This document shows, in pieces, positions 1-10,482 of a stretch of 64,000 bases of DNA. Under the pieces are notes generated by a model. The model ran no database searches and was not told the DNA's origin. It saw nothing but the letters and a program-made list of their open reading frames with translations. Numbering within the stretch: position 1 is the first letter of the stretch; each line of letters opens with the position of its first letter. A program made the translations under genes and the position numbers. The DNA comes from Desulfovibrio gilichinskyi (GTDB taxonomy: Bacteria; Desulfobacterota; Desulfovibrionia; Desulfovibrionales; Desulfovibrionaceae): the NCBI RefSeq assembly GCF_900177375.1, contig NZ_FWZU01000006.1, positions 62,001 through 126,000 of the forward strand. The letters run 5' to 3'.

Positions 1-1
1 C

Positions 2-610
2 ACGGTAGTTTCAAACTTTGAAGGAACAGCTGATGAATTCCAGAAATCAATGAGTAGCGTATTCTTCCTGTTGATCATTGCGATATTCATCATCTTCATA
101 ATCCTCGGTATTCTGTATGAAAGCTGGATACACCCGATCACGATTATCTCAGGTCTTCCTTCAGCCGCCATCGGTGGACTTTTAACACTGACTTTATTCG
201 GCAAAGACCTCGACCTTTTCGGAATCGTCGGTATCATCATGCTGATCGGTATTGTTAAGAAAAACGCTATTATGGTTGTCGACTTTGCACTTGAAGCGGA
301 AGAAACGGATAAACTCAGCCCTCAAGACGCCGCAATTAAAGGTTCACTGGAAAGGTTCAGACCGATCATGATGACAACAGTTGCGGCAATCGCAGGTGCC
401 ATGCCTATTGCTCTCGGGCTTGGCGCAGGTGCGCAGGCCAGACAGCCTATGGGGCTTGCAATCGTCGGCGGACTGATACTTTCACAAATTGTTACGTTAT
501 ACCTGACTCCGGTCGTTTATACTTATATGGATACTCTCCAGAAGTGGCTGTATGAACGCGGCAGAGCTAAGCGTGATCTTTTAGGAATTCCGCATAAACA
601 TGATGATTAA
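2..610 (+). CDS. RND efflux transporter, C-terminal fragment (partial)
   Basis: The reading frame is open from base 2, so the true start lies upstream of the window; 202 codons remain. The product is the last transmembrane part of an inner-membrane RND pump (AcrB/HAE1 type), which exports drugs or hydrophobic compounds by proton antiport. Visible landmarks are the SVFFLLIIAIFIIFIILGIL helix, the PITIISGLPSAAIGG segment, the GIVKKNAIMVVDFA segment and the RFRPIMMTTVAAIAGAMPIA segment, all typical of the second RND repeat. It ends in a short charged, His-containing tail. The membrane-fusion partner is not in view. A TolC-family gene lies 60 kb away, but nothing shown links the two. Confidence 0.93.
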   Translation, partial: TVVSNFEGTADEFQKSMSSVFFLLIIAIFIIFIILGILYESWIHPITIISGLPSAAIGGLLTLTLFGKDLDLFGIVGIIMLIGIVKKNAIMVVDFALEAEETDKLSPQDAAIKGSLERFRPIMMTTVAAIAGAMPIALGLGAGAQARQPMGLAIVGGLILSQIVTLYLTPVVYTYMDTLQKWLYERGRAKRDLLGIPHKHDD

Positions 611-620
611 ATAAAACATA

Positions 621-656
621 AAAAAGCGGTGGCAGTTATTAACTGCCACCGCTTTC
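621..656. terminator. Bidirectional intrinsic terminator
   Basis: A 15-bp perfect inverted repeat (623-637 with 641-655, loop ATT) lies between the convergent RND and PEP-binding genes. The A-run at 621-625 gives a U-run on the minus strand, so it suits the minus-strand gene best; the plus side has only three T. Confidence 0.85.
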
Positions 657-682
657 CAACTAATTTCATTCATCTATTAATA

Positions 683-3661
683 TCACTCATTAATCAAACA
701 GTAATCGCAACTCCCGTTTGCCGGAAGGATGACCCCTTGTGAATTTCTGCCGTCCACTTTAAGAAGTATCGGCGCAGGAACTCTAAAGTGGCTGACAAAC
801 TCTCCTTCTTCAACGATTGGTTGTTTTGCAAACCACTCCCAGTCCATGAAATTATCTTCCTTATCCGAAACCATTAGATAATTAATTCCAAGTGTTGTTA
901 TATTATGGAAAAAATGAGATCCCTGCGAAGGTTCCACCTTGAGCGTTTCCGTAGACGTTTCGATGATTGCAGAAACACCTGAAATATCAGGCCACTCAAC
1001 GGGAATACCGAGCCAGTGATCAGCGGAGCCCCATCTTCCCGGTCCGGAAAGGATATATCTACGGTTCTGCCCCACAAGTTTTCCATTCATCTTAGAAATT
1101 TCAATCGCAATTTCGCGAGTTTTCGCAACATCAAATGTATCTGGACGAACTATCAGTATATCTTCAATATCATTTTTTTCAGCATTTCCCAAAGCGTGAC
1201 TTGAAATACATACTGCGTTTTTCAAATCTTCATCTGTGATATAAACCTGATTTAAATCCGCTCTGGCACTCATAGGTCTTAATTGAAGAAGATTGAATTC
1301 CGGTTTGCGCCCGTCGTCATACATATTAATACAGAATTCCACTTCAACCGGACCGCCCATACCTTTTTCAGCAATAAGAAGTACATCTTTCAAAACAGAT
1401 GCAAGAGGTATTGATTTATGCTTTAAAACAGGCGCAAATAAAATAACTTTCGGCCCCGGAACGGCTGCGGTATCCCTTATTCTGCCCTCTTCGGGTAGAT
1501 AGGTTGAAGCAAGCATCTGAACAGGTGCAATATCTTCAAAATCAGCAATATTTAATCTTTCTAAATTTGCATCGTCATGAATATTGAGATCTTCTCCCCT
1601 ATTCATTTTGAGCCCGTAAAAACGAGTCTGAGCATTTTTAAGAGAAGCGGCAAGTGTCGGACATTGCGGAAGTATTTTAGGATATCTCGGTGAGAATCTT
1701 ATGCACTGCTCACCGTCGACAACAGACTTGCCAATCCCCATGGCGATAGTTGCAACACCGTCTTCAGGCTTCATTTTTCCAAATGGATAATAATTGTAGG
1801 ATTGCCCCACTCCGGAAATAGCAGGGAAAAAATAATCGCCGTATTGCTGACCTGCAACGTGCTGAATAATTACTGCCATTTTTTCTTCATCGGTGCGCTG
1901 ATTAACCCGCAGCGAAAATGACTTGGGAGCCTTATAATAGGTTGAAGCCCATACGAGCTTAATAGCTTCGACCAGTTGTGCAAGGCGGTTTTCAAGATCA
2001 GGATGATCGTTAGGTATCATATAGGTACTGTAAAGCCCTGCGTACGCTTGATACTGAGCATCTTCAAGAAGGCTGGAAGACCGCACGGAAAGCGGATATT
2101 TCACTTCCGTTAAATAGGCCCAGAGTTGCGCTTCAATCCATCCGGGGAAAAAGGCATCTGAAAATATCTGCGTGACCTGCTCATCTTCAACATCTGCCGA
2201 AGCGAGATAAGACAGATTATTCATCTCCATAAAATCATCAAATCCCGAAGTGCCGATAGTCAGAGTTTTAGGCGTGGATATTACTATATCGGAATGCTTT
2301 TCATGCATCCACGGATTACGATTCAGCATGGAGCAGATGAAAGCCAGCCCCCTGGCCTTGCCGCCTAGTGAACCGGAACCGATTTTCAAAAACTCTGTCT
2401 GCGGATCAAAATCCTTTGGATTAAATGAAACAATCACGCCCTGCTGCCGGCGTGTACGGCGCGCGGCAATAAGCGAGAGCATAAACTGGCGATGCGCTTC
2501 AATAGTAGGAAAATCTTTATCCTTCAGCGGCCTTAACTTATTGGCAAGTCTGATTTCAGTTCGCGCATAAAACCAGCGCGAGAAGTCATTCTTTTCGCAA
2601 TGTCTTAAAAAAATATCTTGCGGGATATTGCGAAGAATTTTTTCCAGTGAATATAAACTGGAAGCTCTGGCTATCTCGTTTCCATCAAGATCTCTAAAAA
2701 TAAAATCTCCGAACCCGAGATGTTCAGTCACAAAACGTCGCACTTCCGACATTAAATCAGGAGAGTTTTTATCAACAAAATAGGCTGGAATATCTTCAGC
2801 TCTGGACTTGTTTGCGGGTTCATTACTGGCAAGAAGGAGCGGAATATCTTCCCGATGCGCTTTAATATCCTTTAACAAATCAACACCTGCGCTACCATTA
2901 AGCTTACCGTCTCTGGGAAAACGCACATCAGAAATTACACCTAAGATATACGGTCCATATTTTTTAATAAGCTTTAAAGCTTCTTCATAATTCTGCGCGG
3001 TCAGGATTTTCGGGCGGGCGCGCATGGTCAAAAGACGATGCTCGGAATTTAATCCTTCTTCAAGAAGTGCCTGAGTCTGCCGGACAAGTTCTTTATATAA
3101 AATAGGAAGAAAGGAAGCTAAATAACGCGGGGAATCTTCAACAACTATAATTACCCTGATTCCGACAGCCTTAGTATCATGCTCAACGTTAAGCAAATCC
3201 TCAAGATTCTTGACCATTGCGACCAGCAGTTCCGCATCTCCTGACCAGACGAACTGAATATCCACTCCGCCTAAAGCATCACCTTCATCAACATCTACCT
3301 GCCTGTGGCTAAGCATTGCAACTGAAATACCCGGGACTTTATCCTTAATTCTAAGCCCCATATCAAAACAATCCATATTTGAAAGATGAGGCATTATGAT
3401 GACTAAATCAAAACTATACTGTCCCAAAATTTCAAGAGCTTCATCAATATTTGAAACCCATGTAAGTCGCGGCGGTCGGCTGAGGTTAAGCCCCCGATAT
3501 TCGCTTACTATTCTTTCAGAAAGTTTACTGTCTTCCTCCATAACCCAAGCGTCATATGGACTGGAAATCAAAAGAATCTCTCTGACTTTTACTTGCATAA
3601 GGTCATAATAAAGACTGAATTTTCGTCCCTTATCGTCAGTAAACATCGATTTGTTTTCCAT
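683..3661 (-). CDS. Receiver-like plus PEP/pyruvate-binding (PPDK N-terminal) domain protein
   Basis: A 992-residue protein. An upstream ATG at 3691 is possible, but the ATG at 3661 has a GGCGGA ribosome-binding stretch and is preferred. The N-terminal third holds two CheY-like modules: a poor one near residues 20-150, and a second beginning IIVVEDSPRYL with its Asp in VISDVRFP. The rest resembles the ATP-grasp, nucleotide-binding part of PEP synthase and pyruvate phosphate dikinase, with GSLGGKARGLAF, YPLSVRSSSLLEDA and a C-terminal FNLLQLRPMSA. The swivelling phosphohistidine domain and the PEP-binding barrel of those enzymes are absent, so the full PEP synthase reaction is unlikely; a regulatory or phosphotransfer role is inference. 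It follows gdhA on the same strand with a terminator between. Confidence 0.8.
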   Translation of the reverse strand: MENKSMFTDDKGRKFSLYYDLMQVKVREILLISSPYDAWVMEEDSKLSERIVSEYRGLNLSRPPRLTWVSNIDEALEILGQYSFDLVIIMPHLSNMDCFDMGLRIKDKVPGISVAMLSHRQVDVDEGDALGGVDIQFVWSGDAELLVAMVKNLEDLLNVEHDTKAVGIRVIIVVEDSPRYLASFLPILYKELVRQTQALLEEGLNSEHRLLTMRARPKILTAQNYEEALKLIKKYGPYILGVISDVRFPRDGKLNGSAGVDLLKDIKAHREDIPLLLASNEPANKSRAEDIPAYFVDKNSPDLMSEVRRFVTEHLGFGDFIFRDLDGNEIARASSLYSLEKILRNIPQDIFLRHCEKNDFSRWFYARTEIRLANKLRPLKDKDFPTIEAHRQFMLSLIAARRTRRQQGVIVSFNPKDFDPQTEFLKIGSGSLGGKARGLAFICSMLNRNPWMHEKHSDIVISTPKTLTIGTSGFDDFMEMNNLSYLASADVEDEQVTQIFSDAFFPGWIEAQLWAYLTEVKYPLSVRSSSLLEDAQYQAYAGLYSTYMIPNDHPDLENRLAQLVEAIKLVWASTYYKAPKSFSLRVNQRTDEEKMAVIIQHVAGQQYGDYFFPAISGVGQSYNYYPFGKMKPEDGVATIAMGIGKSVVDGEQCIRFSPRYPKILPQCPTLAASLKNAQTRFYGLKMNRGEDLNIHDDANLERLNIADFEDIAPVQMLASTYLPEEGRIRDTAAVPGPKVILFAPVLKHKSIPLASVLKDVLLIAEKGMGGPVEVEFCINMYDDGRKPEFNLLQLRPMSARADLNQVYITDEDLKNAVCISSHALGNAEKNDIEDILIVRPDTFDVAKTREIAIEISKMNGKLVGQNRRYILSGPGRWGSADHWLGIPVEWPDISGVSAIIETSTETLKVEPSQGSHFFHNITTLGINYLMVSDKEDNFMDWEWFAKQPIVEEGEFVSHFRVPAPILLKVDGRNSQGVILPANGSCDYCLINE

Positions 3662-3693
3662 AACTTTTCCGCCGGAATTTAAATTAATCATAT

Positions 3694-3731
3694 TGAAAAA
3701 GGGCGAAAAGCGAAAAACGCAATCCGCCCTT
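3694..3731 (-). terminator. Terminator after gdhA
   Basis: On the minus strand a GGGCG...CGCCC stem (3725-3729 with 3701-3705) encloses a smaller GCG/CGC stem and runs into a T-tract (A-run at 3696-3700 on plus). It lies between the gdhA stop and the next minus-strand gene. Confidence 0.65.
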
Positions 3732-3763
3732 CGGGTGTGATTATACCTTAAAGATATAGTAAA

Positions 3764-5197
<1,434 letters not shown>

Positions 5198-5260
5198 TTA
5201 AGTCCACACATCTTTTTAAAAAAACGACTGCATTTCATATTTATTTTTTTACAATTATGT

Positions 5261-5299
5261 AAAAAGGCCCGAAATTCTGCATCAGCAAAATTTCGGGCC
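5261..5299 (-). terminator. Strong intrinsic terminator (minus)
   Basis: An 11-bp perfect stem, GGCCCGAAATT with AATTTCGGGCC (5266-5276 and 5289-5299), is followed on the minus strand by five T. It sits just downstream of the HsdR_N-like gene. Confidence 0.88.
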
Positions 5300-5324
5300 T
5301 CGATTCTTTAACAAAAACTTTAAA

Positions 5325-5942
5325 TTATATATTGTGTTTCTTCAGAGTTTTACCTTTAGGAATTTTATTCAATTCAATCTTCCTGACCGGAGGTAGTGAG
5401 CAAGTTTCGCTGCAACATGTACCCTGCAGAAAACCGGTATATGTATAAAAAATTCTTTCGATCTTAGTCCGTCTTTCTGCCGGCAGAGGTTCTCTTTTAT
5501 AACCTTCAACCATTGCAAGAAGCTTCTTGTAATCCGGAACAGATCTCATGCCATGAGCAAGTGTATCACCGGAAATAGCATCAAGCAGAAAAGCATCCAT
5601 TGAATCCGTTATGACCACGTAAGGAACCGGTCCCCCCTGAAAAAGCTTTCCGGCGCAGACGGCTTCCCTTTCATAGCTTCCGACATCTCCGGCGCAGAAC
5701 ATCACCATAAGGATAGGAAGACCTTCTGGATCATATACAACCAAATCAATAGTGCGGCACATTTCTTCGCCGTCAATATTAAAACATAGATCTACTTTAG
5801 CTTTTAATGAATCCTTAGGATAACCGTGCTCTTCAACTAAAATCTTTGCTAAGGCCTGCCTGAACTCTTCATAAGTAGTCTCGTCTATTTCCTCTCCGCT
5901 CAGGTAATCCCGAAGAGTTCCGCCCATACTGATTTCGTGCAT
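5325..5942 (-). CDS. HsdR N-terminal-like (PD-(D/E)XK fold) protein, catalytic residues apparently lost
   Basis: A 205-residue stand-alone protein. The ATG at 5942 is chosen because GGAGG lies five bases upstream; an ATG 12 bases earlier would itself overlap that site. Residues about 25-140 resemble the N-terminal nuclease domain of type I restriction R subunits (HSDR_N_2): a helix with YEEFRQALAKILVEEHGYP, then TIDLVVYDPEGLP with the conserved Asp at residue 66, then a strand normally carrying E-x-K. Here that strand reads ILMVMFCAGDV, so Met81 and Cys83 appear to occupy the Glu and Lys positions. The C-terminal part contains a CCSETC cluster. No hsdM or hsdS is nearby. Nuclease activity is doubtful and the function unknown. 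Confidence 0.7.
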   Translation of the reverse strand: MHEISMGGTLRDYLSGEEIDETTYEEFRQALAKILVEEHGYPKDSLKAKVDLCFNIDGEEMCRTIDLVVYDPEGLPILMVMFCAGDVGSYEREAVCAGKLFQGGPVPYVVITDSMDAFLLDAISGDTLAHGMRSVPDYKKLLAMVEGYKREPLPAERRTKIERIFYTYTGFLQGTCCSETCSLPPVRKIELNKIPKGKTLKKHNI

Positions 5943-6049
5943 TCCAGCCTCCATAATATATTAACTCGGCAATTTATATCACATTACTTACTAGATAAGC
6001 ATCCTGATTTCTAATGCAATATGTAACCTGCAAAGATATAAAAAGAATA

Positions 6050-7528
6050 TTATTCAAGACCTTCCAGATTTATTCCGCTTGTTTCGATTCTGAAAAACCA
6101 GGTTACTATCGCGCCGAGAAGAGAACATCCGACTAAAAAATATAATATGGTTTCAATACCGAAATCTTTAAGCAGAAAAGGAAATAAAAAGGCTGTAGCA
6201 ACAGCTCCGACCTTTGCAATGGACGCAGCAAGTCCAGCTCCTTTCCCCCTGATTTTAGTGGGGAAAACTTCTCCGGCAATCAAATAAGTAATGGAATTAG
6301 GGCCGACATTTGTCATAAAACTAAAGAGCATAAACCCGCTGAACAGATAAGCCATTTTCATTTCAGACGCAGCACTCATTGACAGAGTAGCCAAAAACAA
6401 GCCTACCGCGCAGCCGATAAATCCGAATATTTGAAGTTTGATTCTTCCGACTTTATCAGCAAGCATAACTGCGCATACAACCCCGACAATTAAAAGGACA
6501 TCAATAAAGGCTGCTCCCTTGGCGGCTATCATATCATTTTGAATCAGGTCAGCGACATTTCTTGCGTAAACAGCCTTTGCGCCAATAACAGAGCTTAAAA
6601 TTGTCGGAGTGAAAATACCGATGCCATACGTGCTGAGGTCTTGAAGAAACCACGGGACAGATGCAAGAATCGTTGCTCTAATATTTTTAGAACTAAATAA
6701 TTCTAAATAAGTTCCGGCAGTTATTTTATCACCGTTGCTGTCAATGGTTTCCGGAGCAGCGAGTTTGATTACGGATGGATATTTAGGTTTCCGGTGCAGC
6801 AACCGCTTTAGGGCGGCTTCTGCTTCTTTTATCCGCCCCTTAGAGACGAGCCAGTGCCCGCTGTCAGGGACATAAAACCTTCCGATAACAACAATAATGG
6901 CAGGAATTATTGCTGTTCCGTACATCCATCGCCAAGCACCGAGATCAGGATTTTTATATAAAATTAAATACCCGATAGCGGTTCCGAATAATGCCCCGAT
7001 AGCCTGAAAAGCAAATGCACTGAGCACAAGCCTGCCGCGGTCAATACTTGGAATACTTTCAGATATAATCATATGCGCCGTCGGATAGTCACACCCCAGG
7101 GCAAGGCCCACGCCGAAAAGAAATATCACTAGTGTTGCATAAGTGGTGCTGGAAACAAGACAAACCAAACATACTGTAAAAATAATCATTTCAGCTATAA
7201 ACATTTTTTTTCTGCCATAGTGATCAGCAAGATAGCCTAAAGCAGAAGCTCCAACTAAAATACCAAACAAGGATGCTGCGCTGACGGCTCCTTTTTCAAA
7301 AGCACTTAAATTAAACTCACGAACAATAAGAGGCAGAGCAACACCGGTCATAAAAACAACAAGCCCTTCAAAAAATTTTCCGGCAGAAGCCAAAAACCAA
7401 ATCCGCCATTGCATAGCAGTCATCGGCGAAAAGGGAGCAATAGTTCCATCAGCCCAGTAAGGAGTTTCATCAATATAGTCCTGAACAGTTTTGGCAACAG
7501 CCTTATCACCTTCAACAATTTTAGACAT
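6050..7528 (-). CDS. MFS transporter (sugar/metabolite-porter-like)
   Basis: A 492-residue inner-membrane protein with about 12 hydrophobic segments, the length expected for a sugar-porter-type MFS member. Typical signatures are GYLADHYGRKKMFIAE after the second helix, GCDYPTAHMIISESIPSIDRGR after the fourth, and the matching loop VFPTKIRGKGAGLAAS in the second half. An insertion of roughly 60 residues between helices 6 and 7 contains KRLLHRKPKYP. The substrate cannot be read from the sequence. The start ATG has GGAG nine bases upstream. It is the first gene after the 435-base intergenic region shared with feoA and faces away from it. Confidence 0.85.
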   Translation of the reverse strand: MSKIVEGDKAVAKTVQDYIDETPYWADGTIAPFSPMTAMQWRIWFLASAGKFFEGLVVFMTGVALPLIVREFNLSAFEKGAVSAASLFGILVGASALGYLADHYGRKKMFIAEMIIFTVCLVCLVSSTTYATLVIFLFGVGLALGCDYPTAHMIISESIPSIDRGRLVLSAFAFQAIGALFGTAIGYLILYKNPDLGAWRWMYGTAIIPAIIVVIGRFYVPDSGHWLVSKGRIKEAEAALKRLLHRKPKYPSVIKLAAPETIDSNGDKITAGTYLELFSSKNIRATILASVPWFLQDLSTYGIGIFTPTILSSVIGAKAVYARNVADLIQNDMIAAKGAAFIDVLLIVGVVCAVMLADKVGRIKLQIFGFIGCAVGLFLATLSMSAASEMKMAYLFSGFMLFSFMTNVGPNSITYLIAGEVFPTKIRGKGAGLAASIAKVGAVATAFLFPFLLKDFGIETILYFLVGCSLLGAIVTWFFRIETSGINLEGLE

Positions 7529-7963
7529 ACAGTTCTACTCCATTTTATATCAATAATGATTTTTATGTACCATGTAGATAAACGTTTGTCTTGAAATCAT
7601 AATTCCAATCAAGGTTAAACAAAAAATATTTAAAAAAACTCATTAAAAGTAGATCAATACATATTAATTATCACAATTAATCGAGCTAAAATAAGATATT
7701 TTTACTTTTTTTATTGACCTAGGTTTTCGACTTGTATAGACAGTAGTTGATTTTGACTTTCAATTTCTTTTTCTTGTTTTACTTTTTTTATTAAGATTGT
7801 GCTGTCATTCCATACCGTGATTTATAATCAAGACGATTGGAAATGGTAGGTTCGTTAACTTATTTAGGAGCTGCTTTGATTGATAATGACTGTCATATTC
7901 ACTTTGATTCAACTTCAACAATTAACTTTGCAATAATAACCTTAGCTGTCGCGGAGCATAGAA
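7529..7963. other. Divergent intergenic region between the MFS gene and feoA
   Basis: About 435 bases of AT-rich DNA without a supported gene. Besides the Fur-like palindrome listed separately, it holds T-rich tracts around 7700-7715 and 7765-7795. A TTGACC/TATAGA pair at 7714-7740 has only a 15-base spacer and is not claimed as a promoter. Confidence 0.6.
7882..7900. promoter_or_regulatory. Putative Fur box upstream of feoA
   Basis: The 19-mer GATAATGACTGTCATATTC is an interrupted palindrome in which 7 of 9 arm positions match. It resembles the Fur consensus GATAATGATAATCATTATC. It lies 64 bases before the feoA start, as expected for iron-dependent repression of ferrous-iron uptake. Confidence 0.6.
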
Positions 7964-8200
7964 ATGACTAAAAATATTAACCTTTCAGAAATTTGTTCAG
8001 GAAAGTCATATTGCGTTCTCGGATTTGATCTTGAATCTTCTGACTACGCACAAAAACTACACAAAATGGGATTTGTTGCAGGAACTACTATTGAGCTGGC
8101 ACCCATAAAAATTTCCGACCCCATGGTTTTCCAAATCCGTGGGAGCCGCGTGGCACTCAGAAAAAATGAAGCCACCCAAGTACAAGTGAAGGAGCTCTAA
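7964..8200 (+). CDS. feoA: Ferrous iron transport protein A
   Basis: A 78-residue SH3-like cytosolic protein of the FeoA family (usual length 75-85). It binds to or modulates the FeoB permease. The visible pattern is the N-terminal LSEICSGKSYCVLGFD, the central KLHKMGFVAGTTIEL typical of FeoA, and the final strand-rich VFQIRGSRVALRKNEA. GCGGAG lies seven bases before the ATG. The stop codon is separated from the feoB start by one base, so translation of the two is probably coupled. The gene lies downstream of the Fur-like palindrome. Confidence 0.93.
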   Translation: MTKNINLSEICSGKSYCVLGFDLESSDYAQKLHKMGFVAGTTIELAPIKISDPMVFQIRGSRVALRKNEATQVQVKEL

Positions 8201-8201
8201 A

Positions 8202-10322
8202 ATGCATAAGATTGAACGACTTGCCATAGCAGGCGTACCCAACAGCGGTAAAACAACCCTTTTCAATGCCCTCACAGGCTCCAGTCAAAAAGTTGGAAAC
8301 TGGCCCGGAGTTACAGTTGAAAAAATTCAGGGCACTTTTCCCTTACAAGGCAGTATAGTTGAACTGGTGGACTTACCGGGGACTTATAACCTTACCCCGG
8401 ACACAGAAGATCAGAAAGTCGCGGAAAAAGTACTCCGCCAAGGAGAATATGACCTGATCTTAAACGTTGTTGATGCGACTAATCTTTCACGGAATCTGTT
8501 TTTAACAATGGACCTCAAAGAGCACACAGATCAGATTATCATTTTGCTTAACATGCTGGATGTTGCCGAAAAAGAAGGTCTGGACATTGATGTCGAGGCT
8601 CTAAGTAAAGAACTTGGATTACCTGTAATACCTGTGATTGCAGTGGATAAAGTATCCGTAAACAAAGCGGTGAAAGCAATTGAAGCAACTGCTAACAACC
8701 TGCCTCCTCATGATTCGCATGCTACGAAACAGGAAGTAATGGATACAGTTAAAAAATATACTGTTATTGACAGCATTTGCGACAAAGTAGTTAAGGAAAA
8801 ACTTGATCGCAGCCAAAACTTTACGAATAAAGTGGACAGCGTTGTGATGAACCGTTTTGCGTCAATTCCAGTCTTTCTGGTTTCCATGTTCATAACCTTC
8901 TGGTTTGCTATCGGTTTAGGTTCGGTATTTATTGATTTTTTTGATATTATGGCAGGACTGATTTTTGTTGATATACCAACGGCAGCTTTGGAAAGTGTGC
9001 ACGCACCGGAATGGTTACATGTAGTTATCGCCGGAGGGCTAGGTGCCGGAATTCAGACTGTAGCTACATTTATACCTGTAGTATTTTTCATGTTCCTAGC
9101 CTTGGCAATTCTTGAAGACTTTGGATATATGGCCCGAGTCGGGGTCGTTGCGGACCGCTTTATGCGTAAAATCGGCTTACCGGGATCTGCTTTCATTCCA
9201 ATGGTTGTCGGATTCGGTTGTACAGTTCCTGCTGTTATGGCGGCAAGAACTCTTACCTCAAAACGTGACCGCTTCATGACTATTTTCATGGCACCGTTTA
9301 TGTCTTGCGGAGCAAGGCTCCCTGTATACGCACTTTTTTGCGTAGCCTTATTCGGTTCATATTCCGGACTTGCTGTATTTTTGATTTATCTGTCCGGACT
9401 TGCCATGGCTATTTTCACAGGATTCCTGCTTAAAAACACTTTATTCAAAGGCGTCCCGTCACATTTTGTAATGGACCTGCCACTCTACCATATCCCACGT
9501 ATCAGCGCGGTATTCAAAAGTGCATGGCTCAGACTGAACGGCTTTATCAAGCGCGCCGGAGTTATTGTCGTCAGCGCAGTATTTGTGCTCAGCATGTTAA
9601 ACTCAATCGGGATTACAAACGGACAAATTTCTTTCGGCAATGAAGATTCACAGGCATCTGTTCTTGCCTACGCCAGCAAGGCGATCTCCCCTGTGTTCAA
9701 ACCAATGGGAATTTCGGAAGATAACTGGCCTGCATCGGTTGCTCTTTTCACCGGACTTTTTGCAAAAGAAGCAATCGTCGGAACAGTAAACTCATTATAT
9801 TCATCACTTGATATGCAGGATACAGCTGAAACGGCTCCTGAAGAAGAAGCAACTGGATTAGATATCAGCGGCACAATAGGTGAAGCTTTTTCCACTATCA
9901 GCGATGGGCTTGTAGGAATCTTTACCTCTGTAGACCTTCTGGGAGTCGGGCTTGTCACCGAAGACAGCGCGACTGTCAGCGAAGAAATCGGTGCAAGCAC
10001 GGCTGTTTACAAACATATTGCAGCTAACTTCACAGTATTCTCTGCCTTTGCCTACCTGCTGTTTGTTTTAATGTATTTCCCTTGTCTGGCGGTGATCGGA
10101 GCGACAAAACAGGAAATGGGTGGTTTCTACTCAGGAGTAATGGCCATGTACTGCACCGCATTAGGCTGGTCAGTAGCTACCCTGTTCTACCAGATAACCG
10201 AAGGAAGAAACATATTGTACATCGGAATTGCTCTCGCAATTCTTGCGGCAATATACGGAACACTTAAATATCTAGGAACAAAGGAATCAGAACCACTACC
10301 GATTCTGCAACCTATTAAATAA
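8202..10322 (+). CDS. feoB: Ferrous iron transporter FeoB
   Basis: A 706-residue inner-membrane Fe(II) permease with an N-terminal GTPase. G1 is GVPNSGKTTLF, the Fe/GTPase-coupling segment reads NWPGVTVEK, G3 is DLPGTYNL and G4 is LNMLDVAEK. After a helical spacer come two Gate-type membrane halves, with FGCTVPAVMAARTL and LPVYALFCVALFG in the first and GLFAKEAIVGTVNSLY in the second. A loop of about 70 residues after that motif, rich in Glu, Ala and Thr (about residues 540-600), precedes the last membrane helices. It is paired with feoA and followed by an intrinsic terminator. Confidence 0.96.
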   Translation: MHKIERLAIAGVPNSGKTTLFNALTGSSQKVGNWPGVTVEKIQGTFPLQGSIVELVDLPGTYNLTPDTEDQKVAEKVLRQGEYDLILNVVDATNLSRNLFLTMDLKEHTDQIIILLNMLDVAEKEGLDIDVEALSKELGLPVIPVIAVDKVSVNKAVKAIEATANNLPPHDSHATKQEVMDTVKKYTVIDSICDKVVKEKLDRSQNFTNKVDSVVMNRFASIPVFLVSMFITFWFAIGLGSVFIDFFDIMAGLIFVDIPTAALESVHAPEWLHVVIAGGLGAGIQTVATFIPVVFFMFLALAILEDFGYMARVGVVADRFMRKIGLPGSAFIPMVVGFGCTVPAVMAARTLTSKRDRFMTIFMAPFMSCGARLPVYALFCVALFGSYSGLAVFLIYLSGLAMAIFTGFLLKNTLFKGVPSHFVMDLPLYHIPRISAVFKSAWLRLNGFIKRAGVIVVSAVFVLSMLNSIGITNGQISFGNEDSQASVLAYASKAISPVFKPMGISEDNWPASVALFTGLFAKEAIVGTVNSLYSSLDMQDTAETAPEEEATGLDISGTIGEAFSTISDGLVGIFTSVDLLGVGLVTEDSATVSEEIGASTAVYKHIAANFTVFSAFAYLLFVLMYFPCLAVIGATKQEMGGFYSGVMAMYCTALGWSVATLFYQITEGRNILYIGIALAILAAIYGTLKYLGTKESEPLPILQPIK

Positions 10323-10350
10323 GGCTAATCCTCCTCAGCCTCTCCTTACT

Positions 10351-10394
10351 AAAAGCTCCTTCTGCCTACCCCCAACAGGCGGAGGGAGCTTTTT
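10351..10394 (+). terminator. Terminator of feoAB
   Basis: AAAAGCTCC pairs with GGAGCTTTTT, and the inner TCTGCCT pairs imperfectly with AGGCGGA. The stem ends in a T-run on the plus strand, just after the feoB stop. Confidence 0.8.
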
Positions 10395-10416
10395 CCATAG
10401 CATAATCACTGCTCAA

Positions 10417-10454
10417 TAAAAAATCCTCCGTATACCTGATGGTATACGGAGGAT
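10417..10454 (-). terminator. Terminator of the nuo operon
   Basis: A perfect 14-bp stem (10423-10436 with 10441-10454) with a TGAT loop is followed on the minus strand by six T. It lies 29 bases beyond the nuoN stop. Confidence 0.9.
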
Positions 10455-10482
10455 AATAAAATCCAATTTAATCAATTGTCCG

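Noticed and set aside
7714-7740. TTGACC/TATAGA pair as a feoA promoter
   Set aside because: The spacer is only 15 bases and the site is more than 200 bases from feoA.
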